From Allopusillimonas sp048270225 (lineage in GTDB: Bacteria > Pseudomonadota > Gammaproteobacteria > Burkholderiales > Burkholderiaceae_B), in the NCBI GenBank assembly GCA_048270225.1, contig JBLWTG010000005.1:248001-312000 (forward strand): a DNA stretch of 64,000 nucleotides, written 5' to 3'. The notes below the pieces were generated by a model. The model saw only the letters and a program-made list of their open reading frames with translations, did not search any database and was not told the origin of the DNA. The position numbers and the translations under genes were made by a program. Positions 8,758 to 16,965 of the stretch are shown here, in pieces (position 1 is the stretch's first letter; each line of letters starts with the position of its first letter).

Positions 8758-9315
8758 TTACATCACGCGGCTACGGTATTCGCCGGTGCGGGTATCGATT
8801 TCGATTTTGTCGCCGATGTTGCAGAACAGCGGAACAGCGACTTCCATACCGGTATTGGTCTTGGCGGGCTTGAGTACCTTGCCAGAAGTGTCGCCCTTCA
8901 CGGCGGGCTCTGTGTAGGTGATCTCGCGCACGACAATGGTGGGCAGCTCTACCGAGATGGCGCGGCCTTCGTAGAATACGACCTGGACCTGCATGCCTTC
9001 TTCGAGGTAGTTCAGCGCGTCGCCCATGCTTTCAGCTTCGACTTCGTGCTGGTTGTATTCTTCGTCCATGAACACATACATGGGGTCGGCGTAGTACGAG
9101 TAGGTGCATTCCTTGTTCTCGAGTACGACGATGTCGAATTTTTCGTCTGCCTTGTAAACAGATTCGCTGCCAGAGCCCGTGAGCAGGTTCTTGAATTTGA
9201 GCTTGACGACAGCCGAGTTACGGCCTGACTTGTTGTATTCGGCTTTCTGGACGACCAGGGGGTCGTTGCCGACCATGATCACGTTGCCAACACGCAGTTC
9301 TTGTGCGGTTTTCAT
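8758..9315 (-). CDS. efp: Translation elongation factor P
   Basis: EF-P, 185 aa, binds ribosomes stalled at polyproline stretches and promotes peptide-bond formation. The three-domain fold is evident: KOW-like N-terminal domain, then two OB domains ending in GDKIEIDTRTGEYRSRVM. The modification loop is KSGRNSAV, with Arg exactly at position 32 instead of the Lys used by EpmA/B systems. This is the form activated by EarP-dependent rhamnosylation, and earP lies 73 bp upstream on the same strand. The ATG at 9315 is preceded by a GAG-rich ribosome site. Confidence 0.97.
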   Translation of the reverse strand: MKTAQELRVGNVIMVGNDPLVVQKAEYNKSGRNSAVVKLKFKNLLTGSGSESVYKADEKFDIVVLENKECTYSYYADPMYVFMDEEYNQHEVEAESMGDALNYLEEGMQVQVVFYEGRAISVELPTIVVREITYTEPAVKGDTSGKVLKPAKTNTGMEVAVPLFCNIGDKIEIDTRTGEYRSRVM

Positions 9316-9388
9316 AGATAGTTCAAACTCCGGGGGTGGTTGCTCCGCCAGAGGGACACTGCGGGCCGGAGCAGGCTAGCAAAGCCTG

Positions 9389-10519
9389 CTATTTTAACGC
9401 TTTTGATGGTTTTTCGCTTGCCTGGCAGAATGCCAGCAGCGAATTTGCAAGGTCGGTCTGCTGTGCCAGTTCGTGCGACCATGCCGCGCTGGCAGCTCGC
9501 CAGGCCTGTTGCGCGGCGGGTTGCAGCGCACGCGCCAGGGCGGCGGAAAATCCCGGCGCATCGGCACTGTTCCAGCAGGACATGGCCAGGCGGACATCGG
9601 CATCCCAGGAAGAACGCGCGAGCCACGCCTGAAGTTTGGTCTGGTGCGCTTGATCCTGCTGCGGATAGATGTGCCAGAGCAGCGGGCGCCCGGCCCAGAG
9701 CGCGCGCACCAGTGAGTCTTCGCCGCGCACGCAGTTCAATGCGCTGCTCCAGAGTAGACGGTCAAAGCCTGCCTGATCCACAAAAGGAATGTCGCGCACC
9801 AGTACCTTGCCGTGGGGGCCGCGGAGCAGTCCTGGGCAGACGCCCTGAGGCACCAGAACAATGGCTGGTGCCTGTTGCAGGTTCAGTGTATCAAGCAGTG
9901 CCTGGGCCGGGGCATCCGGATAGCAGAACAGCATGATTTGCTGTGCTTTGCCGCTTGCGAGAGACTGGATGTCCCCGGATGGCAGATTCAGCTGCTGCAG
10001 CAGATCGGTTCGCGCATCCGGATCGGCGAGCCAGCGATCCCGTTCGACCAGCAGGCCTTCCTCGCGTAACAGGCCGCCGGTCTCACGCGTAAAGCCCGGG
10101 AAGAAAAATGCCTTGCGCAGGCCATGGGCCTGCAGGGAGGGCATGGCATGGCAGTGCTCGACCCAGTCTTCTGCGCTCAGGTATTCGAGATTAATCCACA
10201 GGCTGTCCTGCGCGGTCATGCTTTGGATGAACGCAGGCGGAGGGTCGCAGGCGAAGGCTTCTATGACGACGTCACGGGCAGGCGGCAGGCAGGTATCTGG
10301 CCTCCAGGAGCGGATGTCCACGCCCCGCAGGCGCTGGCAGGCGCTGGCAGGCGCTAGCAGCGGCTCGATGCGTGCAAAACTGTCCAGATCGTCGACCCAC
10401 AGGCGGACGTCGGCAACGCCCTGTATCCCGGCCAGCTGGCGACTAAGCCGCCAGCACACGCCGATGTCGCCGAAATTGTCGACGACACGGCAGAAAATAT
10501 CGAAGGACAGCGCGCGCAT
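9389..10519 (-). CDS. earP: EF-P Arg32 rhamnosyltransferase EarP
   Basis: EarP transfers rhamnose from dTDP-L-rhamnose to Arg32 of EF-P. The 376-aa length and the N-terminal motif FDIFCRVVDNFGDIGVCWRL, which holds the catalytic Asp residues of the family, are diagnostic. The C-terminal half carries LVRDIPFVDQAGFDRLLW and NCVRGEDSLVRALWAGRP, matching the nucleotide-sugar-binding GT-B domain. It precedes efp on the same strand, the usual pairing in betaproteobacteria, and its target EF-P has the matching Arg32. The downstream side of the DUF2863 gene abuts it directly: that stop is adjacent to this start. dTDP-rhamnose synthesis genes are not in the window. Confidence 0.95.
   Translation of the reverse strand: MRALSFDIFCRVVDNFGDIGVCWRLSRQLAGIQGVADVRLWVDDLDSFARIEPLLAPASACQRLRGVDIRSWRPDTCLPPARDVVIEAFACDPPPAFIQSMTAQDSLWINLEYLSAEDWVEHCHAMPSLQAHGLRKAFFFPGFTRETGGLLREEGLLVERDRWLADPDARTDLLQQLNLPSGDIQSLASGKAQQIMLFCYPDAPAQALLDTLNLQQAPAIVLVPQGVCPGLLRGPHGKVLVRDIPFVDQAGFDRLLWSSALNCVRGEDSLVRALWAGRPLLWHIYPQQDQAHQTKLQAWLARSSWDADVRLAMSCWNSADAPGFSAALARALQPAAQQAWRAASAAWSHELAQQTDLANSLLAFCQASEKPSKALK
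10327..10360. repeat. Short tandem repeat inside earP
   Basis: Three consecutive near-copies of a 10-bp unit (GCAGGCGCTG, last copy GCAGGCGCTA) lie inside earP and encode the local LLAPASACQRL region. A 10-bp unit is not a multiple of three, so a copy-number change by slippage would shift the reading frame of earP. Confidence 0.7.
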
Positions 10520-11722
10520 TCAGTGAAACTGAATCGGGCTCATGTCGGCTTCTTCCGGCAACTCGGGGTGCAGCATTTCACCCAGCGGGTTGGGAAACAG
10601 AGGCGCCCCGCAGTCGTCGCAGAACTCGAGCGGGTAGACGCCGGGCAGGCGGCGGATGTCGCCCACGCCGAGTTCCTTGAGCAGGGCGGCGATTTCGTCG
10701 GGCACATCGACTTCGCCCGACTCCAGCCCATCGGCAAAGGCTTCTTCCTTGCTGAGCACCGGCCAGATGCAGCCGTAGATGACATCGTTGCTATGGCGGG
10801 TGCTAAAGCCCACCCGGTACTCTTCGATGATGGACTCTCCGCAGCCGGCGATAATGGCCCGCAGGTCAGCGCCTCCCAGTTTGATCGCGCTTTGCAGCCA
10901 GGTCACGGCCGCCTTGAGCGCCAAGGGGCGGATACGCCGGTCGGCTTCGCGGCTGTTGACATAATAGGCGTCGGGTTGCAGGTACTCGACCTGGCAGCCT
11001 GTGAACAGGGGCGACAGCACGGGCGTCACGTTCTGTACCCAGGCTTCTTTGCATTGCTCCCGGAGGGCCAGACTGTCGTCGGGCTGGTCGGTTTGCCAGC
11101 GGAACAGGGCTGTGCCGCGCGGCGCGACGATCGCGCCGACGACGAAACGGGCGTCGGCAAGCAGGGTGTCGGTCTCCAAGGCCTTGTTCAGCACGCAGGG
11201 CTCAGAGGATGCTTGCAGGGCTTGCAGCGCCAGCCGTTGCGTCCATTGACGGGTATCCTGGAATGTCTGCGGCATCTGGTCGAACCCGACCAGGGCCGGC
11301 AGAAGCGTTACCTGGGTCTGCGGCGCGGCAATATGCTGGCGAACCAGCGCGAGCAGCGCGTCGAGCTGGGACGAGGCCAGTACGGTATCGGGCAGTTGGT
11401 AGCGGGTCCAGGCCACGACAGGGGCTGAAAACAGCAGCGCATCGTAATCCGTGCCATCAATCTGTATGACAGCCGATTCCGACAGGGTTTCGGCCTGCTC
11501 GACCAGTATTTCGTAGGCGCTGGTGTCGGTGGCCAGCAGGTGTTCAAGCGCCGATTCGACGTACTTGTTTTTTTTGCCCAGCAGCAGCTTATTCAGCAGC
11601 GTGCCCAGTTGGGCTTCCCAGAAGATATCTTCCAGGCGGCTGCCGGAGCGTGTGAGCGCAGCGGTAAGCGCGAGCAGGCGCTGGGCGTCACGGGACAGAC
11701 GGGAGGGCGAAGAAGCGGGCAT
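10520..11722 (-). CDS. DUF2863 family protein
   Basis: A 400-aa protein matching what I recall of the betaproteobacterial DUF2863 family, function unknown. I start it at the ATG at 11722 (MPASSPSRLSRDAQRLL); an earlier in-frame start at 11776 adds a basic stretch without support. There is no signal peptide or membrane segment. Features are an N-terminal helical part with KLLLGKKNKYVESALEHLL, a middle region with many aromatic residues, and a C-terminal end with CDDCGAP (about residue 373), a possible metal-binding CxxC. The stop directly adjoins the earP start, so it may be co-transcribed with earP and efp; that is only positional evidence. Confidence 0.75.
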   Translation of the reverse strand: MPASSPSRLSRDAQRLLALTAALTRSGSRLEDIFWEAQLGTLLNKLLLGKKNKYVESALEHLLATDTSAYEILVEQAETLSESAVIQIDGTDYDALLFSAPVVAWTRYQLPDTVLASSQLDALLALVRQHIAAPQTQVTLLPALVGFDQMPQTFQDTRQWTQRLALQALQASSEPCVLNKALETDTLLADARFVVGAIVAPRGTALFRWQTDQPDDSLALREQCKEAWVQNVTPVLSPLFTGCQVEYLQPDAYYVNSREADRRIRPLALKAAVTWLQSAIKLGGADLRAIIAGCGESIIEEYRVGFSTRHSNDVIYGCIWPVLSKEEAFADGLESGEVDVPDEIAALLKELGVGDIRRLPGVYPLEFCDDCGAPLFPNPLGEMLHPELPEEADMSPIQFH

Positions 11723-11781
11723 ATGCAACGTAGAGCGAAAATTGGTCAGTGGTCTAGTGTAACGCCGTACTCGCAAACACG

Positions 11782-11812
11782 CGCACGGGCGAGGGATTGC
11801 CTCGCCCGTGCG
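11782..11812. terminator. Strong hairpin downstream of acnB
   Basis: A perfect 13-bp stem (CGCACGGGCGAGG / CCTCGCCCGTGCG) with a 5-nt loop lies 50 bp past the acnB stop and 60 bp before the DUF2863 start on the minus strand. No clear U-tract follows on either strand, so this may be a 3'-end stabiliser or a Rho-assisted stop. Confidence 0.55.
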
Positions 11813-11861
11813 TTGACGGGCCTTGGAGGGCCCGCACTGGGATTGCGCTGCCGCAGCCTTG

Positions 11862-14447
11862 TCAGACGCCGACGGCGTCGGCGATTTCGCGGAAGTCTTC
11901 GATCTGGTCGAAGTTCATGTAGCGATAGATGCGGTCGCTGTCCTTGGCCAGCACGCCCATGTCTGCCATGTATTCCTCGCGCGTCGGGATGCGGCCCAGA
12001 CGTGAGCAGATGGCGGCAAGTTCGGCCGAGCCCAGGAAGACATTGGCATTCTTGCCGAGACGGTTGGGGAAGTTGCGGGTGCTGGTCGACATGACGGTCG
12101 CGCCTTCGCGAACCTGCGCCTGGTTGCCCATGCACAGCGAGCAGCCTGGCATTTCCATACGGGCGCCAGCGGTGCCCAGCGTGTTGTAGTGACCTTCCTC
12201 GCTGAGCTGCTTTTGGTCCATCTTGGTGGGCGGGGCCACCCACAGCTTGGTGGGGATGTCGCGCCGGCCTTCGAGCAGTTTGGAGGCTGCCCGGAAGTGG
12301 CCGATATTGGTCATGCAGCTGCCGATGAATACTTCGTCGATCGCGGTACCGGCAACGTCGGACAGCGTTTTGACGTCGTCAGGATCGTTGGGACATGCGA
12401 CGATAGGCTCGATGACATCGGCCAGGTCGATCTCGATGACGGCAGCGTACTCGGCGTCTGCATCAGGCTCGAGCAGTTGCGGGTCGGCGAGCCAGGCTTC
12501 CATGGCCTTGATGCGGCGGGCCAGCGTGCGTTCGTCCTCGTAGCCATTGGCGATCATCCACTTGAGCAGCGTGATGTTGCTGTTGATGTACTCGATGATG
12601 GGCTCCTGGCTCAGGCGCACGGTGCAGCCTGCTGCGGAGCGTTCGGCGGAAGCGTCGGAGAGCTCGAAAGCCTGTTCGATCTTGAGGTTGGGCAGGCCTT
12701 CGATCTCGAGAATGCGACCGGAGAAGATGTTCTTCTTGCCTTGCTTTTCGACGGTGAGCAGCCCTTGCTTGATTGCGTACAGGGGAATGGCGTTGACCAG
12801 GTCGCGCAGCGTGACGCCAGGCTGAAGCTCGCCTTTGAAACGCACCAGGACGGATTCGGGCATGTCCAGCGGCATGACGCCGGTGGCCGCCGCGAAGGCG
12901 ACCAGGCCCGAGCCGGCCGGGAAGCTGATGCCGATGGGGAAGCGGGTGTGGGAATCGCCGCCGGTGCCGACGGTATCGGGCAGCAGCATGCGGTTGAGCC
13001 AGGAGTGGATGATGCCGTCGCCGGGGCGCAGCGAGACGCCGCCACGGGTGCTGATGAAATCAGGCAGCTCGTGGTGCGTCTTGACGTCGACCGGCTTGGG
13101 ATAGGCGGCCGTGTGGCAGAAGGACTGCATGACCAGGTCGGCCGAGAACCCCAGGCAGGCGAGGTCTTTGAGCTCGTCGCGTGTCATGGGGCCGGTGGTG
13201 TCCTGGCTGCCGACAGACGTCATGCGGGGTTCGCAATAGGTGCCGGGACGCACACCCGTGCCTTCGGGCAGGCTGCAGGCGCGGCCCACCATTTTCTGGG
13301 CCAGCGTGTAGCCCTTGCCGGTATCGGCCGGGTTGTGGGGCAGGCGGAACAGCGTGGACGGCTCCAGACCCAGAGCTTCGCGGGCCTTGGCGGTCAGCCC
13401 GCGTCCGATGATGAGCGGAATGCGGCCGCCGGCGCGCGCTTCGTCGAGCAGCACATCGGATTTGAGCTGGAACTCGGCGATGACCTTGCCGTCTTTGAGC
13501 GCCTTGCCTTCATAGGGACGCAGTTCGATGACATCGCCCATGTTCATCTGCGATACGTCGAGCTCGATGGGCAGTGCGCCGGCGTCTTCCATGGTGTTGT
13601 AGAAGATGGGAGCAATTTTGCTGCCCAGGCAGACGCCGCCAAAGCGCTTGTTGGGCACGTAGGGGACGTCTTCGCCTGTATGCCACAGCACCGAGTTGGT
13701 GGCGGACTTGCGCGAGGAGCCTGTGCCGACCACATCGCCGACATAGGCGACCAGATTGCCTTTTTCCTTGAGGCTCTGCAGAAACTTGATGGGGCCGACC
13801 TTGCCGGGCTCTTCAGGCTCGATGCCCGGGCGCGGGTTCTTGAGCATCGCCAGCGCATGAAGCGGGATGTCCGGGCGGCTCCAGGCGTCGGGCGCAGGGG
13901 AGAGGTCGTCGGTATTGGTTTCGCCGGTGACCTTGAAGACGGTGAGCGTCAGGCTTTCAGGAACTTCGGGGCGGCTTGTGAACCATTCAGCATCGGCCCA
14001 GCTTTGCAGGACGGCGCGGGCGTACTGGTTGCCTTTTTCGGCCTTTTCCTGGATGTCGTGGAAGGCATCGAACACCAGCAGGGTTTTTTTCAGGCCTTCG
14101 GCGGCGACGGGGGCCAGTTCGGGATTATCGAGCAAATCGATGAGGGGGCCGACGTTGTAGCCGCCCAGCATGGTGCCCAGCAGCTCGGTGGCCTGCCTGG
14201 CATCGATAAGCGCACAGGTTTCCTTGCCCAGCGTGATGGCTGCCAGGTAGGAGGCCTTGACCTTGGCGGCGTCGTCCACGCCGGCGGGCACGCGATGGGT
14301 GAAGAGGTCGAGCAGGAATGCTTCCTCGCCAGCGGGGGGGGATTTGATCAGTTCGATGAGCTGCGCCGTCTGCTGGGCGGTGAGCGGCAGGGGAGGAATG
14401 CCTGACGCGGCGCGTTCGGCTACGTGTTGGCGATAGGATTGAAGCAT
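11862..14447 (-). CDS. acnB: Aconitate hydratase B
   Basis: Bifunctional aconitase B, 861 aa, isomerises citrate to isocitrate and in many bacteria also hydrates 2-methyl-cis-aconitate. The N-terminal HEAT-like domain (MLQSYRQHVAERAASGIPPLPL) and swivel domain precede the catalytic core, the AcnB order rather than AcnA. [4Fe-4S] ligands appear as FIGSCMTNIGHF (about residue 705) and GCSLCMGNQ (about 767). The start is ATG 14447 with AAGGG nine bases upstream. Upstream lie a possible promoter (TTTACA, 16 bp, TACTGT) and the palindrome shared with the mdh/gntR region. Its position at the end of the prp block fits a role in both the TCA and methylcitrate cycles. Confidence 0.97.
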   Translation of the reverse strand: MLQSYRQHVAERAASGIPPLPLTAQQTAQLIELIKSPPAGEEAFLLDLFTHRVPAGVDDAAKVKASYLAAITLGKETCALIDARQATELLGTMLGGYNVGPLIDLLDNPELAPVAAEGLKKTLLVFDAFHDIQEKAEKGNQYARAVLQSWADAEWFTSRPEVPESLTLTVFKVTGETNTDDLSPAPDAWSRPDIPLHALAMLKNPRPGIEPEEPGKVGPIKFLQSLKEKGNLVAYVGDVVGTGSSRKSATNSVLWHTGEDVPYVPNKRFGGVCLGSKIAPIFYNTMEDAGALPIELDVSQMNMGDVIELRPYEGKALKDGKVIAEFQLKSDVLLDEARAGGRIPLIIGRGLTAKAREALGLEPSTLFRLPHNPADTGKGYTLAQKMVGRACSLPEGTGVRPGTYCEPRMTSVGSQDTTGPMTRDELKDLACLGFSADLVMQSFCHTAAYPKPVDVKTHHELPDFISTRGGVSLRPGDGIIHSWLNRMLLPDTVGTGGDSHTRFPIGISFPAGSGLVAFAAATGVMPLDMPESVLVRFKGELQPGVTLRDLVNAIPLYAIKQGLLTVEKQGKKNIFSGRILEIEGLPNLKIEQAFELSDASAERSAAGCTVRLSQEPIIEYINSNITLLKWMIANGYEDERTLARRIKAMEAWLADPQLLEPDADAEYAAVIEIDLADVIEPIVACPNDPDDVKTLSDVAGTAIDEVFIGSCMTNIGHFRAASKLLEGRRDIPTKLWVAPPTKMDQKQLSEEGHYNTLGTAGARMEMPGCSLCMGNQAQVREGATVMSTSTRNFPNRLGKNANVFLGSAELAAICSRLGRIPTREEYMADMGVLAKDSDRIYRYMNFDQIEDFREIADAVGV

Positions 14448-14477
14448 GGTGCATGCCCTTTGTCGTGAGATGAGATA

Positions 14478-14505
14478 ACAGTATGTTTTATGGCGTTATT
14501 GTAAA
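14478..14505 (-). promoter_or_regulatory. Possible sigma-70 promoter of acnB
   Basis: On the minus strand TTTACA (14500-14505) and TACTGT (14478-14483) are separated by 16 bp. They resemble -35 and -10 boxes and would start transcription roughly 25 bases before the acnB ATG region. This is pattern-matching by eye; the -10 fit is modest. Confidence 0.4.
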
Positions 14506-14530
14506 AGCAAAGCCAGTCCTGAGGCAAATG

Positions 14531-14550
14531 TCTTATATCTTATATAAGAC
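14531..14550. promoter_or_regulatory. Palindromic operator candidate upstream of acnB
   Basis: The sequence TCTTATATCTTATATAAGAC contains the perfect palindrome TCTTATATAAGA (14538-14549), preceded by an extra direct half-site TCTTATAT. The same 12-bp palindrome occurs between mdh and the gntR-type gene at 26644-26655. Here it lies upstream of the predicted -35 box. It resembles the two-fold TATATA-centred sites of GntR/HutC-family regulators, so the linked GntR protein is the natural candidate binder. Confidence 0.6.
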
Positions 14551-14694
14551 CTGAGAAAGCTGATGTTGTGCCGGCGCATCGCATCCTTGTCCGTGCGCCG
14601 CAGCTGGCCGCTTACCTCTGGCGGAGTGTGCCGGACAAGGCCCTACGATCTGCCCGGCCGACGGGCCTGGCGCACGGGTCGCCCGGCTGGCGTG

Positions 14695-14973
14695 TCAGTC
14701 TATGACGAGGTCCTGGTAGTCGGGGTGGCGGCGTATCCAGGCTGCCACGTAAGAGCACAGCGGGCGCACAGCCCAACCCTGGGCGCGCGCGGCGTCGAGC
14801 GCGGCCTGGGCCAGGTCGCCGGCAATGCCACGGCCGCCCACGGCCTGGGGGACGCCGGTGTGAGTGATGACCATGACGTTGTTCTGCAGCTCGTAATCCA
14901 GGACGGACAGAATGCCGTCTTCCGTCCACTCGAAACGGCTGGCGTCGGCATTGTGCACAACTGCTCTGCTCAT
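14695..14973 (-). CDS. Small GNAT-type N-acetyltransferase (YidJ/Gcn5-related, PF14542-like)
   Basis: A 92-aa single-domain acetyltransferase-like protein of the short GCN5-related class (human GTLF3B / E. coli YjdJ type). The start is ATG 14973 (MSRAVVHNADASRFEW). The fold markers are the strand DYELQNNVMVITHTGV, the acetyl-CoA loop QAVGGRGIAGDLAQAALD (a variant of the Q/RxxGxG/A motif) and the late strand-helix PLCSYVAAWIRRHPDYQDLV, which is characteristic of this subfamily. Its substrate is unknown. It lies between the small membrane protein and acnB, on the same strand as the prp block, 24 bp from its upstream neighbour, so it is probably read with it. Confidence 0.85.
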   Translation of the reverse strand: MSRAVVHNADASRFEWTEDGILSVLDYELQNNVMVITHTGVPQAVGGRGIAGDLAQAALDAARAQGWAVRPLCSYVAAWIRRHPDYQDLVID

Positions 14974-14996
14974 AATGAGAACTCCGTTAACAGGCC

Positions 14997-15392
14997 TTAG
15001 GCCATTGTGATGAAGATAAGACACCAGAGCACGAGCATGGCGATGATGCCGACGAAACACCCGCCCCACAGACCGATGAGCGGCCACTTGATGCGGGAGG
15101 ATACTTCGGCCGGATTTACATGGGCCAGCAGTCGGTTGGCGTTGCCGATGATCCAGAACTGTGTGTTGGGAAAGCAAAGGCGAAAGAAGTAGTCCATCAT
15201 GATGGACAGGCGTATAGGCAGGGGATAGCGGTCCCAGGACTGGTGATCCAGATAGGGGTGGCGCATGATCTCGTTGGTCGCCCTGCGGCGAAGAAAAAAC
15301 AGCACCAGGCCGGATGCAAGACTGGTGAGCACGCAGGCGACCATGACGGTAAAAGCCAGCGGCAGGGCAAAGTGAATGAAAGTCGTAAACAT
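14997..15392 (-). CDS. Small inner-membrane protein of unknown function
   Basis: I do not recognise this 131-aa protein. It has an N-terminal hydrophobic helix (about residues 8-34, ending in the basic FLRRRATNE), a central amphipathic segment rich in aromatic residues (WDRYPLPIRLSIMMDYFFRLCF), and a C-terminal helix (about 103-130, GLWGGCFVGIIAMLVLWCLIF). That predicts two strong membrane passes with a ~65-residue loop on one side. No catalytic motif is visible. It lies between prpD and the small GNAT gene on the same strand and may be the tail of the prp operon. Codon use is like its neighbours, so it looks resident rather than acquired. Confidence 0.7.
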   Translation of the reverse strand: MFTTFIHFALPLAFTVMVACVLTSLASGLVLFFLRRRATNEIMRHPYLDHQSWDRYPLPIRLSIMMDYFFRLCFPNTQFWIIGNANRLLAHVNPAEVSSRIKWPLIGLWGGCFVGIIAMLVLWCLIFITMA

Positions 15393-15477
15393 AACTGGCT
15401 ATTTTGCCACAAGCCGGCAGATTGCCGGCGTGGTCCACGGCCAGCCGGGTCGGCGGCTGGCCGTGTGCGGACGGGGA

Positions 15478-16929
15478 TCAGATCACGTACAGATCGATGT
15501 AATCATTGACGGGCATGGCTTCCAGTTTTTTCTGGTCCAGCGATACGTCAAGGATGCGCTGCTGCTGTCTGGCAGGGAAGCGGCGTGCGAGGTTGGTGCG
15601 GAACTTGGCTTCGAGCAGCGGTATGCCTTCCTTGCGGCGTCGCTTGTGGCCGATGGGGTATTCGCAGACGATTTCGTCCAGACGGCTGCCGTCGTTGAAC
15701 TCAACGGTGAGCGCGTTGGCAATGGAGCGTTTTTCCGGATCGTGGTAGTCCTTGGTGAAGCTGGGGTCTTCCACGCATTCCATCTTGGCGCGCAGGGCAT
15801 CGATGCGTGGGTCGGCCGCAACGGCGTCCTCGTAGTCGGCGGCCGTGAGGCGGCCAAAGAGGATGGGCACGGCAACCATGTACTGGATGCAATGGTCGCG
15901 ATCCGCCGGATTGTTCAGCGGGCCTTTTTTATCGATGATGCGCACGCAGGCTTCGTGAGTGCGTATGGTGATTTTCTTGATGTCGGCATCTGTCTTGCCG
16001 GCAGCCTTGAGTCTGGCGTGGATATCCATGGCAGACTCAACGGCAGTCTGGGAGTGGAACTCGGCTGGAAAAGATATTTTGAACAATACGTTTTCCATCA
16101 CATAGCTGCCATAAGGGCGCTGGAAGGTGAACGGCTGGCCCTTGAACAGTACATCGTAAAAGCCCCAGGTCTTGGCCGTCAGCACAGAGGGATAGCCCAT
16201 TTCGCCCGTCCGTGCGATCAGGGCAAGACGCACGGCGCGGCTGGTCGCGTCACCGGCGGCCCAGCTTTTGCGGCTGCCCGTATTGGGCGCGTGGCGATAG
16301 GTGCGCAGGCTCTGGCCATCGACCCAGGCCAGGGAGACAGCGTTGATGATTTCTTCGCGCGACAGGCCCAGCATTTGCGAGACGACTGCTGTCGAGGCCA
16401 CCTTGACCAGCACGACATGATCCAGTCCGACTTTATTGAACGAGTTTTCCAGCGCGATGCAGCCCTGTATCTCGTGCGCTTTGATCATGCCTGTGAGCAC
16501 GTCGCGCATAGTGAGCGGCGCCTTGCCCGCGGCGATCGCATTGCGCGAGAGCCAGTCCGCCATGGCGAGAATGCCGCCCAGATTGTCCGAGGGGTGGCCC
16601 CATTCGGCAGCCAGCCAGGTGTCGTTGAAATCGAGCCAGCGTATCATCACGCCGATGTTGAACGCGGCCTGCACCGGGTCGAGCTGGAACTGGGTGCCCG
16701 GCACTTTGGCGCCATTGGGAACCACGGTACCCGGGACGATGGGGCCCATCAGTTTTGTGCAGGCCGGATACTCCAGGCCCTCGAGGCCGCAGCCCAGGGT
16801 GTCGATCAGCGAATTGCGGGCTGTTTCGTAGGCCAGTTCGCTGTCGATTTCATAATCAAGCACGTAGTCGACGATGTCGACCAGCACTTGATCAGGATCG
16901 GGGCGAATATTGGAAATAGGCGCGGACAT
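15478..16929 (-). CDS. prpD: 2-methylcitrate dehydratase PrpD
   Basis: PrpD dehydrates 2-methylcitrate to 2-methyl-cis-aconitate without an iron-sulfur cluster. It is 483 aa, the usual length, of the MmgE/PrpD family. Diagnostic motifs are SLIDTLGCGLEGLEY (~residues 40-54), WLDFNDTWLAAEWGHPSDNL (~98-117) and RTYRHAPNTGSRKSWAAGDA (~205-224). It is the last recognised methylcitrate gene of the operon, 36 bp after prpF. Its presence with acnD/prpF means this genome carries both known dehydration routes, which is uncommon to see in one operon but known in Burkholderiales. Confidence 0.95.
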   Translation of the reverse strand: MSAPISNIRPDPDQVLVDIVDYVLDYEIDSELAYETARNSLIDTLGCGLEGLEYPACTKLMGPIVPGTVVPNGAKVPGTQFQLDPVQAAFNIGVMIRWLDFNDTWLAAEWGHPSDNLGGILAMADWLSRNAIAAGKAPLTMRDVLTGMIKAHEIQGCIALENSFNKVGLDHVVLVKVASTAVVSQMLGLSREEIINAVSLAWVDGQSLRTYRHAPNTGSRKSWAAGDATSRAVRLALIARTGEMGYPSVLTAKTWGFYDVLFKGQPFTFQRPYGSYVMENVLFKISFPAEFHSQTAVESAMDIHARLKAAGKTDADIKKITIRTHEACVRIIDKKGPLNNPADRDHCIQYMVAVPILFGRLTAADYEDAVAADPRIDALRAKMECVEDPSFTKDYHDPEKRSIANALTVEFNDGSRLDEIVCEYPIGHKRRRKEGIPLLEAKFRTNLARRFPARQQQRILDVSLDQKKLEAMPVNDYIDLYVI

Positions 16930-16965
16930 AGTGTTTCCTGTGTTGCTGAGTAAAAATGAGGTGTG

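Noticed and set aside
12189..14405. 738-residue plus-strand open frame across acnB
   Set aside because: It mirrors the codons of acnB, has Gly/Val/Gln-rich low complexity and no ribosome site; acnB has clear cluster motifs on the other strand.
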